Positions 11,544 through 22,000 of a DNA stretch of 64,000 nucleotides are shown piece by piece. The stretch's first letter is position 1. Every line of letters begins with the position of its first letter. The notes under the pieces were generated by a model. It was given only the letters and a program-made list of their open reading frames with translations. It ran no database searches and was not told the origin of the DNA. The position numbers and the translations under genes were made by a program. The stretch comes from Helicoverpa zea (taxonomy: Eukaryota > Arthropoda > Insecta > Lepidoptera > Noctuidae), in contig NC_061470.1 of the NCBI RefSeq assembly GCF_022581195.2, positions 9,362,001 to 9,426,000 on the forward strand, in the 5' to 3' direction.

Positions 11544-11896
11544 CGCAGGGTGGCTTTTTGGATCGACTTTCGAAGAGTCGCCATTATAACCTTCCCTCGA
11601 AGGGAAATGGTAATCACACTCACGCTGAATGGCGCGTGACGCAAAACTCTAAAAGCTCCCTTGGGATATCACGAGTAAATTACAATAGGAACCATGTCCA
11701 ACAGAGGAAACAGAAAGCGTCCAGGACCGCAGGCGGACTTTGATGCGTCCAACAAGGCACGTAAGTTATGACTTTCCAGGCGGGTTGCCTAACATTATAT
11801 CAAGACCAATGGAAAGAAATGGGAGCTCCGCCTTTCTTGTTAAAAATAATAACTGGGTATCGCATACCATTGGCCAAAAGCTACCTTTGATAGATA

Positions 11897-12660
11897 ATGC
11901 CAGATTTGACCAGAGAGTCCAAAGAGATGGATGTCGTCCTATCCCAAATGATAAAACAAAAAGTTCTATTGATAGCTGCAAATTCTGCCAGCTTTCTTTC
12001 CAATATGTTTCTTGTGCCCAAAAGGCGACGGAAAGAACCGTCCAATACTCAATCTCAAGGTTCTCAACAAGTTCATAATTACGGAACCCTTCAGTTTAAT
12101 AAATGTTTTTCGGGCGCTAGAGTTTCTTCAGAAAGACGAATGGCTGTGCAAGTGGATCTCGCCCAGGCTTACTTCTACCTTCCGGTAGCCGAAGGTCACA
12201 GATATGTTCTTCGACTAGTATACAGAAGAAGACTGCTTCAGATTACGTGCCTACCATTTGGCTTAAGCACGGCACCCAAGACCTTCGCCACAGTGACCAA
12301 TTTGGGTGGCTCAAACTTTGAAAACTCAAGGGTTACTCATAATTGTGTATCTCGATTTTCTGGTGGCTCACCAAGATATATTTGCCTACTTTGGGATCAT
12401 TTGCACCATGTTTTGGATGGCAAGTGAATAAATCGCAAGCATTATCAACAAGATAATGACAAAACGCACTACGTGACAAACAGCACGACAAACTTAGAAG
12501 ACCTGCATAGCTTGATAGGACTTTTAAACTTCGCAAGTTTTCGTTGTTCCATACGGCAGACTGCATTACCGGGCTCTCCTCACTTTCCTCAATGCAGTGT
12601 TGAACAGCAATCTATACCTACCCTATTCATGGAACCGTGAGCCAAACGGTGAACAAACCA
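11897..12660 (+). pseudogene. DIRS reverse transcriptase remnant
   Basis: Residues read from 11925-12430 show retroelement RT blocks in order: SNMFLVPK, then VDLAQAYFYLPV (catalytic Asp of motif A), then LPFGLSTAPKTFA. The YLDD box (12345-12356) reads GTG TAT CTC GAT then TTT, so one catalytic Asp codon is missing. The frame shifts before and after it. Downstream text still resembles the RT connection (LIGLLNFASF near 12510 in another frame). About 340 bp of AT-rich DNA without coding similarity follows (12660-13005) and looks like an insertion before the RNase H part. Non-functional. Confidence 0.75.
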
Positions 12661-13010
12661 TAAAAAGGGTTCTTATAAGTCACGATTGAAGTAATGATCA
12701 TATTTTATAAAAATAACTACGAAAGTAATATACTGACAACATTAGAAATGATATTTTAGAACGATGTCTGTGGAACTTATGCAATCTTTTCAAACTTAAT
12801 TGAAATCAAATATGTATAATAAATGCCGTAAATTATTTTCTTAATTTTAATGAAATATGTAGTAAATCGTTTACATGTAAAATGAACCTAGAAGTCTTGA
12901 CTGTCATACATAGAACCCTACTTAATTGAAGACCACAGATACTAAGAACATTTTACATAAAAATGTGACGTTTTTGTCATCGGTCGGGTTATACCCACCA
13001 TTTTGAAAAA

Positions 13011-13800
13011 GTGTCATTCTTTGGTTACATTGTGGGCTCACGGCTCGGTGAATGGAGTATAGCAATGTTGAACCTACCAGCAGATACCTTAGCAGATCTA
13101 AAGTGGTGGCTGGTCAGCTGCCACCAAACCTTGGATATTCATTCGCCACTTCCCTGTTACCTTATAACCACGGACGCCTCCGATGTAGGATGGGGGCACA
13201 ACTGAACGGAACTCCCGTAATGGGTTCATGGAACGAGAGAGAAAAAGGCTTTCACTGCGATCTGAGAGATGCTTGCAGTATTAACTGGAAAATCACGGCA
13301 AGTTGCTAAAGAGATCAACAACCATTTTTCAATGCAGAAATGGGACTGTGGTGTCATATCTAAGAAATCAAGGTGGCACCCGATCAAGGAGCCTACCGAA
13401 CTTGACGTACAGAGTATTCAGTTATCTTGAGCTGTATCAAATCTATCACGTCGTGAATCATATACCAGCCCTATTCAACAGTCAGGCAGACCATCTCTCC
13501 CGACACAAACCTCCACCGGAGTGGCATCTTGTATCAGCAGTGGACCTATTTGCCTCGAAGCGAGCCCAGGGACACATAGTTGTGTACTATGTGCCCCTAG
13601 ATCTGAAGGACCCGAAAGCGGGGTTCCACGATGCATTTTTCTCAAGTTTTGACTTACCCGCTAGCATGGGTATTACCGCCACCTTACCTTATACCGTAGG
13701 TCCTCAGTCATCTCAATTCAGGAACGGGAGTTAATCTCATAGTAGTTCCTTCGGTGGCACCAGGTATTTTGGCGAGCAGATTCCCGAAGTCCCGATCATT
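13011..13800 (+). pseudogene. DIRS RNase H and connection remnant
   Basis: Fragments in shifting frames show TTDASDVGWG (13169-13200; the first catalytic Asp of RNase H), ALFNSQADHLSR near 13465-13503, and EWHLV followed by a VDLFASK block near 13520-13560. These are in the order found in DIRS and Gypsy-related polyproteins. There are several stops and frameshifts, so no intact product. Confidence 0.7.
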
Positions 13801-13916
13801 AGCAGTACCCTACACACTGATGAACCTCGAGCAGAAACCGATAGACACAGCAACGGGGATACCCCCTGCCAAGGTCAAGGAAATGGGGGGGGAGGGGTGG
13901 AGGGACAAGGAGTCTC

Positions 13917-14820
13917 TCCGACTGAAGTCTTCTTCAATCCACACTTATCAATCAGCTTGGAGTCGATGGTTAAATTGGGGCGAAAAGTATGAAATTGGAT
14001 CCTATGAATCCTTGAATCCCTATTTGGACCTATACTTACCCAATTTTTAGCGGACTTACACATAGTAAATAAACTAGCATACAATACTATTTTATTACAC
14101 AAGTCAGTTATAGCTACACTATGCAATGCAGAAACCACTCTAGAGCTAGGTTCACACGTTCTAGTCGGACACATTTTAAAATCAATAGCGCTGAGCAAAC
14201 CTGTTCCCCGGGAAGCCGTCCATCTGGAATATTGACCAATTGGTAACCTACTTAAGTGCAGTAAACGTAGACGAGAATAATCCATTTGCAACTTTCAGGC
14301 ACACTGCTGCTCTTTCTTTTGCTAGCTTGTTTCGGAAAGGCGAGTCCATGATCTTTCCTTGCTTGCAATAGACCCAGAACATTTCAAAAACAACAAAGAT
14401 AATTTAATCTTATGGCCAGTCTTTGGCTCTAAGACCGACAGTTCTAGTCATAGGCAGTCGGGTTGTTGTTTGATGGATAATCAGGAAAATATAAATCTAA
14501 GTCCAGTGTATTGGGTCAGAAAGACTAAAGCCTTGTTAGAAGATAGACGGACATCGGCTAATTCCTTAAATTTATTTATATCCGTTAGAGGCCAACCAAA
14601 GGCAGGCACCCGAACGATGATACGGGTGGATTAAGACATTGTTAAAAGGGGCAGGAATAACTACAACCCCAGGAAGCTTCCACTCGGCGGTAGCGTCAAA
14701 ATCTGTGTTGACAATATACCTTTGGACGATATATTAGCAAAGGGTAATTGGCGATCAGGCAATACATTTGCCCATTTTTACAGAAGGGAAAGATACCCAC
14801 TAAATAGAAGTAGCAAGTTA
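13917..14820 (+). pseudogene. DIRS tyrosine recombinase remnant
   Basis: Starting near 13930 a core-binding-like segment (IHTYQSAWSRWLNW) is followed by FRHTAALSFA at about 14300, SFHSAVAS near 14680, and GNWRSGNTFAHFYRRE near 14745-14790. The last carries the Tyr expected of the nucleophile in HxxR-Y recombinases. The reading frame changes several times. Tyrosine recombinases replace the integrase in DIRS elements and integrate the circular cDNA. Confidence 0.7.
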
Positions 14821-14973
14821 TCTCGATTATTTAATTAATCCAGCTGATTAATGTCTATATTTTTGTTACTATTGTTATTAAGAAGTATCGCAATGTTTTT
14901 GTTAATTACTATTAGAAAATGAAATCAATTTTTGCTTTTGTTCTTGCATCTCTCTTTTAATTTTTATTACTCA

Positions 14974-15060
14974 TCCTTCGAGCCCCTTTCCCAACTATGT
15001 TGGGGTCGGCTTCCAGTCTAACAGGATGTAGCTGAGTACCAGTACCAGTTAACTTTGATT
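14974..15060 (+). repeat. Fragment of a common short lepidopteran repeat inside the DIRS
   Basis: CCCAACTATGTTGGGGTCGG followed by a block ending CTTCCAGTCTAAC matches the same text at 28072, 29031, 36383, 36829 and, inverted, 38005. It marks a dispersed short element with recurrent truncation points. Confidence 0.7.
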
Positions 15061-15192
15061 ACATTAGTATTCCAGGACGCAATACACATACTTACATGTG
15101 ATTACTCGTGTACCTAAGTACCTATTTACATACACAATTTCATTGTGCTTTTGCTCACATTGGCGTCCACTTCCACCAGGCGATAACAAACA

Positions 15193-15294
15193 CGTCTCAA
15201 ACTAGTAAGCTTCAAATAACGGTCAAGAATTTAATAGCAGCGTTTTACCTGAAATAAAACGCATATTAAATACTTACCTTATTTGAAGCTTACA
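15193..15294. repeat. Internal complementary region of the DIRS element
   Basis: 15193-15236 is the reverse complement of the left outer end (10321-10362). 15236-15294 is the reverse complement of the right outer end (15472-15530). The two meet with a shared ATT at the join, the signature of a circle junction. It gives the original ends of the element even though the outer flanks carry no target duplication. Confidence 0.85.
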
Positions 15295-15856
15295 TTTTAA
15301 TTTCTGCCTGGTGTTTTCGACTCAATGACGAACTGTGGCCGCCGAGAACACTCGTCGCCTCCTGCCTGGTGGGGAGTGAAACTGGTCGGTGTGCGAGAGA
15401 GATGCAAGATATGGGGTAGAAAAGGACAGAGATAAAAGCGGAAAACACGTAGGTGCCTATCTCAAACTAGTAAGCTTCAAATAAGGTAAGTATTTAATAT
15501 GCGTTTTATTTCAGGTAAAACGCTGCTATTTTAAGGTCACAAACTGCGTAAGTTTAAATATCAATACCAATCTGTGTTTAATAACACCGGTCTACAGCAT
15601 TTTTGCGCACGGGATATACATACCTTATTTTTATTGCTAATGCACCTAGAAATAAGAATAAGAACAAAAAAATGCTTTGAATTTGCTTTTATGTGTAAAA
15701 AATTGAAAAAATCACATTAATGACAATACGTAAAAAATTGACATAGAGATAATTTATTAAAGCATACAGAACATTTATTTATGAATAATTCTTACAATAT
15801 GAGTTTTAAAATGGAGTAAATCGAAAAGTAAAACTGTTCTTTTTTAAATATTTAAT

Positions 15857-16111
15857 TTAAAAATGAACAGATTTACTTTTCCTGGCATGTTCAAAAGAAG
15901 TTTCTCTTATTAACCCCCAAATATAGTTACATGACACATGTGGGGCCCATTTCTTGTCTTGATTTTTAACAGGTAGATGGAAGTAAGCTTAATATGCCTC
16001 GCAAATCTTTAAATTTGTACTTAAATCGTATTTTTTCTCCCTTACTTTAATAAATTCGCCACAAATATAGCAAAACGAGTCAGCGTCTCGTCTACAAGTT
16101 CTCGAAGCCAT
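15857..16111 (-). pseudogene. Cys-rich mobile-element protein fragment (CYICGEF family)
   Basis: ATG at 16109-16111 begins MASRTCRRDADSFCYICGEF, then KICEAY, a stop at 15989-15991, and the same frame continues AYFHLPVKNQDKKWAPHVSC to about 15866. The CxxC, the NQDKKWAPH block and the next Cys match a family of uncharacterised multi-copy arthropod proteins that I recall from many insect genomes. Homologues continue with a second zinc-ligand set and a REP..H..CYFC block, which are absent here. One nonsense codon and a lost C-terminal part make this a pseudogene. It points inward, opposite to the THAP gene. Function unknown; DNA binding by a zinc motif is only a guess. Confidence 0.6.
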
Positions 16112-16580
16112 TTTGTACAGGTTAATACAGCGAAAACAAATATGAAACACGTTATTCCTATGTAATATGCAAGCACATACTGTCGTGCACGATGAGCGAC
16201 GCAAGAAACACTACCCCCCCGCCCTCTTACCTCTCCTTCGACAGCGGTAGCGTGCAAAGACGCGACATTAATTCGGCGCGAAAATCAAAAATGATCAAAT
16301 CGCTATAACATCTTAAAAAGCAAATATTTTCGATTTGTAATCGCACTTTTTTATATATCTTGGCTTATATAATCAGAGTAAATTAAGTAAAAGCCATGCG
16401 CAAAAAATAAAAAAAAAATTGTTGACCGGTGTAATCTTAGCAAATTCGGATTTGTCTCACATAGCTTAATCTCATAGTCACCCTATTAGAAAGGGACGGA
16501 CGGCCTCCGTACTAACTGTTTCACTCGGCTCGTTTTTTGGGTAAAGATGCGCAGTCCTGTTTACTAATATTATGTCTATG

Positions 16581-16588
16581 GCCAGGAT
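16581..16588. repeat. Right 8-bp target-site duplication (GCCAGGAT)
   Basis: Identical to 9577-9584. The host sequence resumes at once and reaches the CNOT10 start codon about 200 bp later, so the transposon landed in or next to the CNOT10 promoter. Confidence 0.85.
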
Positions 16589-16784
16589 TCACTACAAAAA
16601 AGTGAAACTGACAATGACAGTTATGACAAATGTCGCTCGAAATGTCTGATGAGATGTCATTCGGCGTTCTAATTGTAATCAGCTTACGTACGTCCGAAAA
16701 AACTAAATAATCGACCTATTCTTATAAACAAATAATATAAATCATCTTTTTATAAATATAACAGTTAATTTACTTTAAAAAGCC
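16589..16784 (+). promoter_or_regulatory. CNOT10 proximal promoter / 5' UTR
   Basis: This is the only host DNA between the transposon and the CNOT10 ATG. No clear TATA box. The transcription start could lie here or within the transposon end. Confidence 0.4.
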
Positions 16785-18482
16785 ATGGATAAAACAAAGG
16801 ACGAGCCAGTCATTCTCGCCCACGAGTGTTATGTAAAAAAGGATTACACGGGAGCATTACAACACCTCAATGAATTGGAAAATCTGGTTGGAACCAGCAA
16901 TAAACGAGTGCAGCATAACAAAGCCGTGGTGGAGTTCATGATCAGTGATATGAAAAACGTGGATAAGTTAAAGAAAGCCATCGCACAGTTAACTGGACTC
17001 ACGTTTCCGGACATCGAAACAAAAGACCTAAGCTCACCGTTCTTGCTATACAATTATGCTGTTTTATTATACCACTCGAGGTACTACTATCAATGTACTG
17101 TCTTATTGGAGAGATTACTCGCTTGTAAGAATGTGAAAGACAACAAATTATTTCAGCAAATTGTCTTATTATTGCTTGAATCTACTCTCTGCAGAAGAAC
17201 TTACGAAAAAACATTGGAAATAGCAAAGACTCACGGTGACCCTCTGAAATCAAATAACGAAGTCAGTGACCTGTTTGAAAGACTTGTTAGTAGAGCTCAG
17301 TTACTATTAGGACAGAAAATTAAGTTAAATCTAAAGCCAGACTCCATAGAAAATGTATTTATTATAGCTCAACAGCAATATCTGAATGGTGATGTGAAAG
17401 AAGCAGCTACTACACTAGGCCAATACAAAACACTTAAGTATAATTATGATCTGAAAACTCAGGGCGAAGACATCTGGGCAGCCATCAATAATAACCTTGG
17501 TGTTATATATTTATCAATTAAGAAACCATTTCTAGCATCAAAATACTTCCAGCATGCAGTCAAAGAGCACTTCAAGGCAATGGAATGTGAGGACAGTGAA
17601 AAGTTAATAGCATGTAGAGACAGACCTCTGTATGTGTTCAACCTGGGCCTGGCGTTACTGGCTGCCAACAACTCAGAAGGTGCATTTGAGTGTCTGGTAG
17701 AAGCAGCTCGCCACTATCCAAACAACCCTCGTATCTGGCTTCACTTGGCAGAATGTTGTGTAAAGAAATGTTGCAGTGATGAAGCTCAACAGTATACAGT
17801 AAAGAAACTTGGCAGTGGTCCACACACACGCATCTTATTGTCAAAGGAAGGAAAAGACAAATATTCAACCTCTGGAGAATCATTTGCTATCCCATCTTTA
17901 TCTTTAGAATTTGCCGCATTATGTTTAAGGAATGCAATAACTTTACTGCCAAATCAGGAAGCCCCCCCTGATGCCACCACACCTATCATTCAGGCACCTC
18001 CCGGGCCACCAATCAACTGGAAACAGAGGTGTGAACTCAAGAACTCCACATTTGTGCTCCAGAGTTATGTGCTACTACATCTACAGGACCCACTGTCTGC
18101 CTTGATGAGTGCTAATGAGTTATTGAGTCAGCCAGAGGCCTCAAGCAGCCACAAGGCTTGGGCACACATATATGCAGCAGAAGCTCTCATAAACTTGGAC
18201 CGAATAGCAGATGCAGTGGAACACTTACACCCACCTATGATCCACGACTTAGTGTCAGTGTTGCCATATCAGATGAGAGACATGATTGCAGTCAGTGTTT
18301 GGGCGAAGGCTGCAGTCTGTCATATTTTAAGAGGCGATTTAGTCACAGCCAGAAAAATACTTTTGCAAATAAATTCGCCACGAGTATTGCCATTGCAGAT
18401 GTATTTAGAGATATGTACAGGGAACATAGAGAATTGTCATACATTACTAAGGAAACTTAGATTTACTAACTTATCACAATGA
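16785..18482 (+). CDS. CNOT10: CCR4-NOT complex subunit 10 (CNOT10), intronless
   Basis: One uninterrupted ORF of 565 residues starts in good context (GCCATGG). CNOT10 is a TPR scaffold that pairs with CNOT11 and docks on the N-terminal part of CNOT1 in the cytoplasmic CCR4-NOT deadenylase. Evidence: an all-helical TPR-like layout; the block NNLGVIYLSIKKPFLASKYFQHA at about residues 235-257 (read in two parts); then NLGLALLAANNSEGAFECLV followed by EAARHYPNNPRIWLHLAECC near 285-330, the most conserved family segment; and a C-terminal TPR pair around 420-560. Vertebrate CNOT10 is about 744 residues, so this copy is shorter, mainly through missing linkers. No introns, as for POP4. AATAAA at 18497. 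Confidence 0.93.
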   Translation: MDKTKDEPVILAHECYVKKDYTGALQHLNELENLVGTSNKRVQHNKAVVEFMISDMKNVDKLKKAIAQLTGLTFPDIETKDLSSPFLLYNYAVLLYHSRYYYQCTVLLERLLACKNVKDNKLFQQIVLLLLESTLCRRTYEKTLEIAKTHGDPLKSNNEVSDLFERLVSRAQLLLGQKIKLNLKPDSIENVFIIAQQQYLNGDVKEAATTLGQYKTLKYNYDLKTQGEDIWAAINNNLGVIYLSIKKPFLASKYFQHAVKEHFKAMECEDSEKLIACRDRPLYVFNLGLALLAANNSEGAFECLVEAARHYPNNPRIWLHLAECCVKKCCSDEAQQYTVKKLGSGPHTRILLSKEGKDKYSTSGESFAIPSLSLEFAALCLRNAITLLPNQEAPPDATTPIIQAPPGPPINWKQRCELKNSTFVLQSYVLLHLQDPLSALMSANELLSQPEASSSHKAWAHIYAAEALINLDRIADAVEHLHPPMIHDLVSVLPYQMRDMIAVSVWAKAAVCHILRGDLVTARKILLQINSPRVLPLQMYLEICTGNIENCHTLLRKLRFTNLSQ

Positions 18483-19020
18483 ATTGTTTATTTTGTAATA
18501 AAACATATACTCCAAAAGTTTTTTGTCTGTTTTTTTATTTTACCAATATTAAAATAATTTTATGAAACAAGGATCAATTCGTTCTTATCAGAAGCGCATC
18601 TTAAGAATTGTCGCTCATATGAAATTTATATCATTAATTCATAGTTTGATTTTATCCCAAAATGTAAATAAATAAAGATATTGGCAACAAAACGGAAACC
18701 AAGCTGCCAATTTAGTTGTTTGTCATTCATTTCATTCAGTCAGTCAATCGAGCGAACTTGATGCATGCATGATGGGATTGTCAAGTGCTGTCAAAATCTT
18801 GACTGAGTCTGTGTGCCACATTAAAAAGTAACGATTTATTTATTTTTATTTGAACGTTAATCTAATGAAAACTGCTATCGCTCTAAATATGCACAAAATT
18901 TGTGTAGTAATTAAATAATCAGTGACGTGACCTCGGTTTCTAAGTGAAAACAACATGATAACGAAATTAAAACACAAAATGAGTGGTCTCACAATATTAG
19001 CGAAATCATGAAACAAAAAT
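18483..19020. other. Intergenic: CNOT10 3' end and WSCD-like promoter
   Basis: Contains the CNOT10 poly(A) signal (18497-18502) and then about 500 bp with the promoter and 5' UTR of the sulfotransferase gene. The repeats CATTCATTTCATTCAGTCAG near 18724 are the only simple-sequence feature. No other gene is seen. Confidence 0.6.
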
Positions 19021-22000
19021 ATGTTTATTCTAAACAAAATTGAAATAACACTAGCAGTAATGTCGCGAAGATCAATATTTTTGCTGGCGGCCGCGGTGGT
19101 GATGTTGTATTTCTCGATAATATTGTTTATGTTGAATCCGCTGCACGGGTCGAGAGGTGGTTACTATGGAGGCGGAGGGTATATGAGTAACTTCGCGTAT
19201 CGCCATGAGCCGCCTGTGAACTGGTGCAGCGAGCTGCGCTGGCGGTCTCCGCCCTCGCCTGACGTGGTCGCGTTGGTGTCGTACCCTGGCAGTGGTAACA
19301 CATGGCTCAGATATCTATTACAACAAGCTACAGGTGAATATATTTATTATGTCACATGACCGTTCGCAGATACTCAACGTTTTATATCAACAACAATGTT
19401 GAATACCTACTTAAGTCTGAGTTCCTAATATTGCTTTTGTCCATCATCATTCAATTGTTTGTTTTAAGCACGATTCTGATGTTCCATTAATTGCTAAGTG
19501 AGGTAGCTGTGCTTTAAATATTTCCTACATCATAATATGTTTTTCTAGGTATACTTACTGGCTCAATATACATGGACTATGGGTTAAGAGTGCACGGCTT
19601 TCCCGCTGAGAATGTAACTGACGGATCAGTACTAGTTGTGAAGACACATGCAGTGCCAACGGAATCAGATAAATTCAAATCTGCTATACTTCTGATAAGG
19701 AACCCAAGGGATGCCATATTGGTGAGAAAATATGCACATTTTATTATTAAAAGGCTTTTTCTGTATAGAGAAATATTGTTTCAAAAAAATTATCATTCCA
19801 TACACATTATACTAATAGATCTTGTCTTAATTTAATTGAATGAGCCTTTTATCTACTTTTGTACATATTATTTTTCACATAAATTGTATTTAATATTTAG
19901 CCTTGTAGATGTTTATTTTAAAAATGACATTAATTGAATAAAAAAAATATGTTCCTTAAATGATAATGACTTTAATTCAAGGTTATTTTTATTAGAGGAT
20001 TAATAGAGTTTAAATATTTTGTCCTTGAGTATGTAGCTTTTACAATTTGTTGCAAAGTTTTAGAAAAAAATATTTTATGAATTAATGATGAAAATTTTTT
20101 ACTGAACAATATGCCTGAAGTTATGATTTTTATAGATTTTGAAGAACAATAATCAATTTTAATTTATACTCACTTTCAATGTTATGTTTTTCACTATTGT
20201 ATCAATAAAGCTTTTTATTGTTTTGTGTATATTTCAGTTTATGTTCGCTGCTGTATGAATGAAATGCCTTGTTTTTAACAATTTATTTGCACTGTCACTC
20301 ACTCACTCACACAATAGCTTCATGTGCTCTTACCAGGGCTGCAGGACTGTTGAAGAGATTCTTTGTAATGGTAACTATTGTTTGCTTCATTTTTATTAGG
20401 TATGTTTCTTTAAATCCATAATTTCATCTTTTAAATTATGAATTAAAAGTATTAATGAATGCAATTAGTACTGGCTTTTAATTTATTATTCTTTTTCTTA
20501 AATTATGATTTCTGTAAATAATGTTATGTTACAAAATGTGACAAGCAATCACATTTTGTAAGTGTACACATTTTTTAATAAAATTTTATATTTGACTACA
20601 GTGTTCATAAAACATTTAATAGTTTTATGACCTTCCAATTAAATAGTGTTACTGTATTTCAGGCTGACTTTCATAGACTCCACAGAGGGCACATAGGAAC
20701 AGCACCAAAATCTGCATTCAAAAAGAAATCACACGAAAATAAGAAATCAGGTACTGGTAGGTTAATATAAATTAGATTTTTCCCCCCAAATTAAAACATG
20801 AATCTTTGCTATTTATTATCTCATAAATACAATATAGTAAATGACTGCCTCCTTTACCAGCAGAAAACTCATTTTTTTTCTTAAAAATTAAAAAAAATGC
20901 CACTGACCTTTTTAAATAGCTTTTAAAAGTCACGTCAAGTGACCCTTCACAAGTACTTTAATGCAGGTTTCTGAGGACTATACATGGATTATCTGTCTAT
21001 AAAATAAACCGGCCAAGTGCGAGTCGGACTCGCGCACCGAGGGTTCCGAACAAATCCTGTATAGATAAAAAGTGAGTCTCGCGCCAACCGTTCAGTTTAG
21101 AACAATCATAGTTATTAATATTTTTTATTTTATAATATAACTAAAATAGTAGGCCAGTACCTTGTAAAAGTTATTTTATTAAAGTTATTTATATACAACA
21201 TTTTGTAGTCATCATTCAGAAATCTGATTGAAAATAGCTAATTAAGGTCATGGGGCATATCTGACCCATTTTGTAAAAACTGGCGGACATGAATCAAAGT
21301 AGTTTTAAATCGTGGAGAATGGTATGACGTTTCTTTGAATATAAATATTTTATCAAAATTCCATGGAGACGAATGTCCAGGATCGTTTGAAAAATATAAA
21401 AGACAAGCAGTTTCAGAGGATTGTACAGGTTGCAATGCTAGTTTTTATTGTTAAAGACTTTTCATAAAGAAGCAGGATGTCAATTCGGATGACCAGGATC
21501 TGATGAGAACTGACCAGGATCTGGAAACCCTGAGAAATCGAGGGCAACTCTTGAATATTGTAGGCACGCATCGAGTCAAAACCAGACATGTGAGTGTATT
21601 TTTGAGGGTACTGGTAAACAGTGAAGGTTTTTAGCTGATTTGATAATGGAGACTACAGAGAGTCGAGGGAACTCCTGAACGGTATGTTGCAACTACCACG
21701 TGTTTGGGCTTATTTTATTCGTATTGGCGAAGACTTTCCACATAGATAAGTTTGACTGCCATTGTGGGATCGATCTGCAAAGATCAGATATAGTTATGGG
21801 AACTCCTTTACAATTTATAACGTAACCTTGTGTTGGAGCTTATTTTATTTTAGGTGATGAGAATTCAGTACTAATGGGATCTTTTATTTTTGAGGGATTA
21901 ATCACCTAACGAGCCCCAGTTTCAGGTTTTTTTCGAAACTGCCTGACGACTTGTAACTGTCGAATTGTAACAACGACTGCTAGAGTGTAGGATTCGGGGC

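Larger units (their letters stand above)
10321..15530 (+). mobile_element. Degenerate DIRS-type (tyrosine-recombinase) retroelement
   Basis: The ends are inverted: 10341-10495 is repeated in reverse at 15322-15480. An internal complementary region at 15193-15294 joins the complements of both outer ends, the arrangement specific to DIRS elements, which replicate through a circle. This junction lets me set the ends at about 10321 and 15530. Coding remnants run left to right: a repeat-rich gag-like region, reverse transcriptase, RNase H and tyrosine recombinase, all with stops and frameshifts. No target duplication is seen, as expected for recombinase integration. It interrupts the THAP gene of the host transposon. 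Confidence 0.85.
9585..16580. mobile_element. 7.0 kb TIR transposon with THAP gene (P-superfamily candidate)
   Basis: The left end starts CATAGATATAATATTA and the right end, reversed, reads CATAGACATAATATTA. Inverted similarity continues for about 35 bp, and sub-terminal blocks (GAGCCGAG, CGGAGGC, CTTTCTAA) are also inverted with different spacing. Perfect 8-bp duplications flank it. Inside: a degraded THAP gene at the left (+ strand), a Cys-rich mobile-element protein fragment at the right (- strand), and a DIRS retroelement between them. Without the DIRS the element is about 1.8 kb. THAP at the N terminus plus 8-bp duplications plus ends starting CAT suggests the P superfamily; hAT is the alternative. 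It sits between POP4 and CNOT10. Confidence 0.8.

Noticed and set aside
11132..11639. Overlapping long ORFs on both strands
   Set aside because: A consequence of 99- and 108-bp tandem units, both divisible by three, in the DIRS gag region.
13875..14291. 138-codon minus-strand ORF
   Set aside because: Antisense to the tyrosine recombinase remnant; no family resemblance.
15989..16257. Two overlapping minus-strand ORFs as separate genes
   Set aside because: Only the frame containing CYICGEF has a recognisable pattern; the other is its frame shadow.
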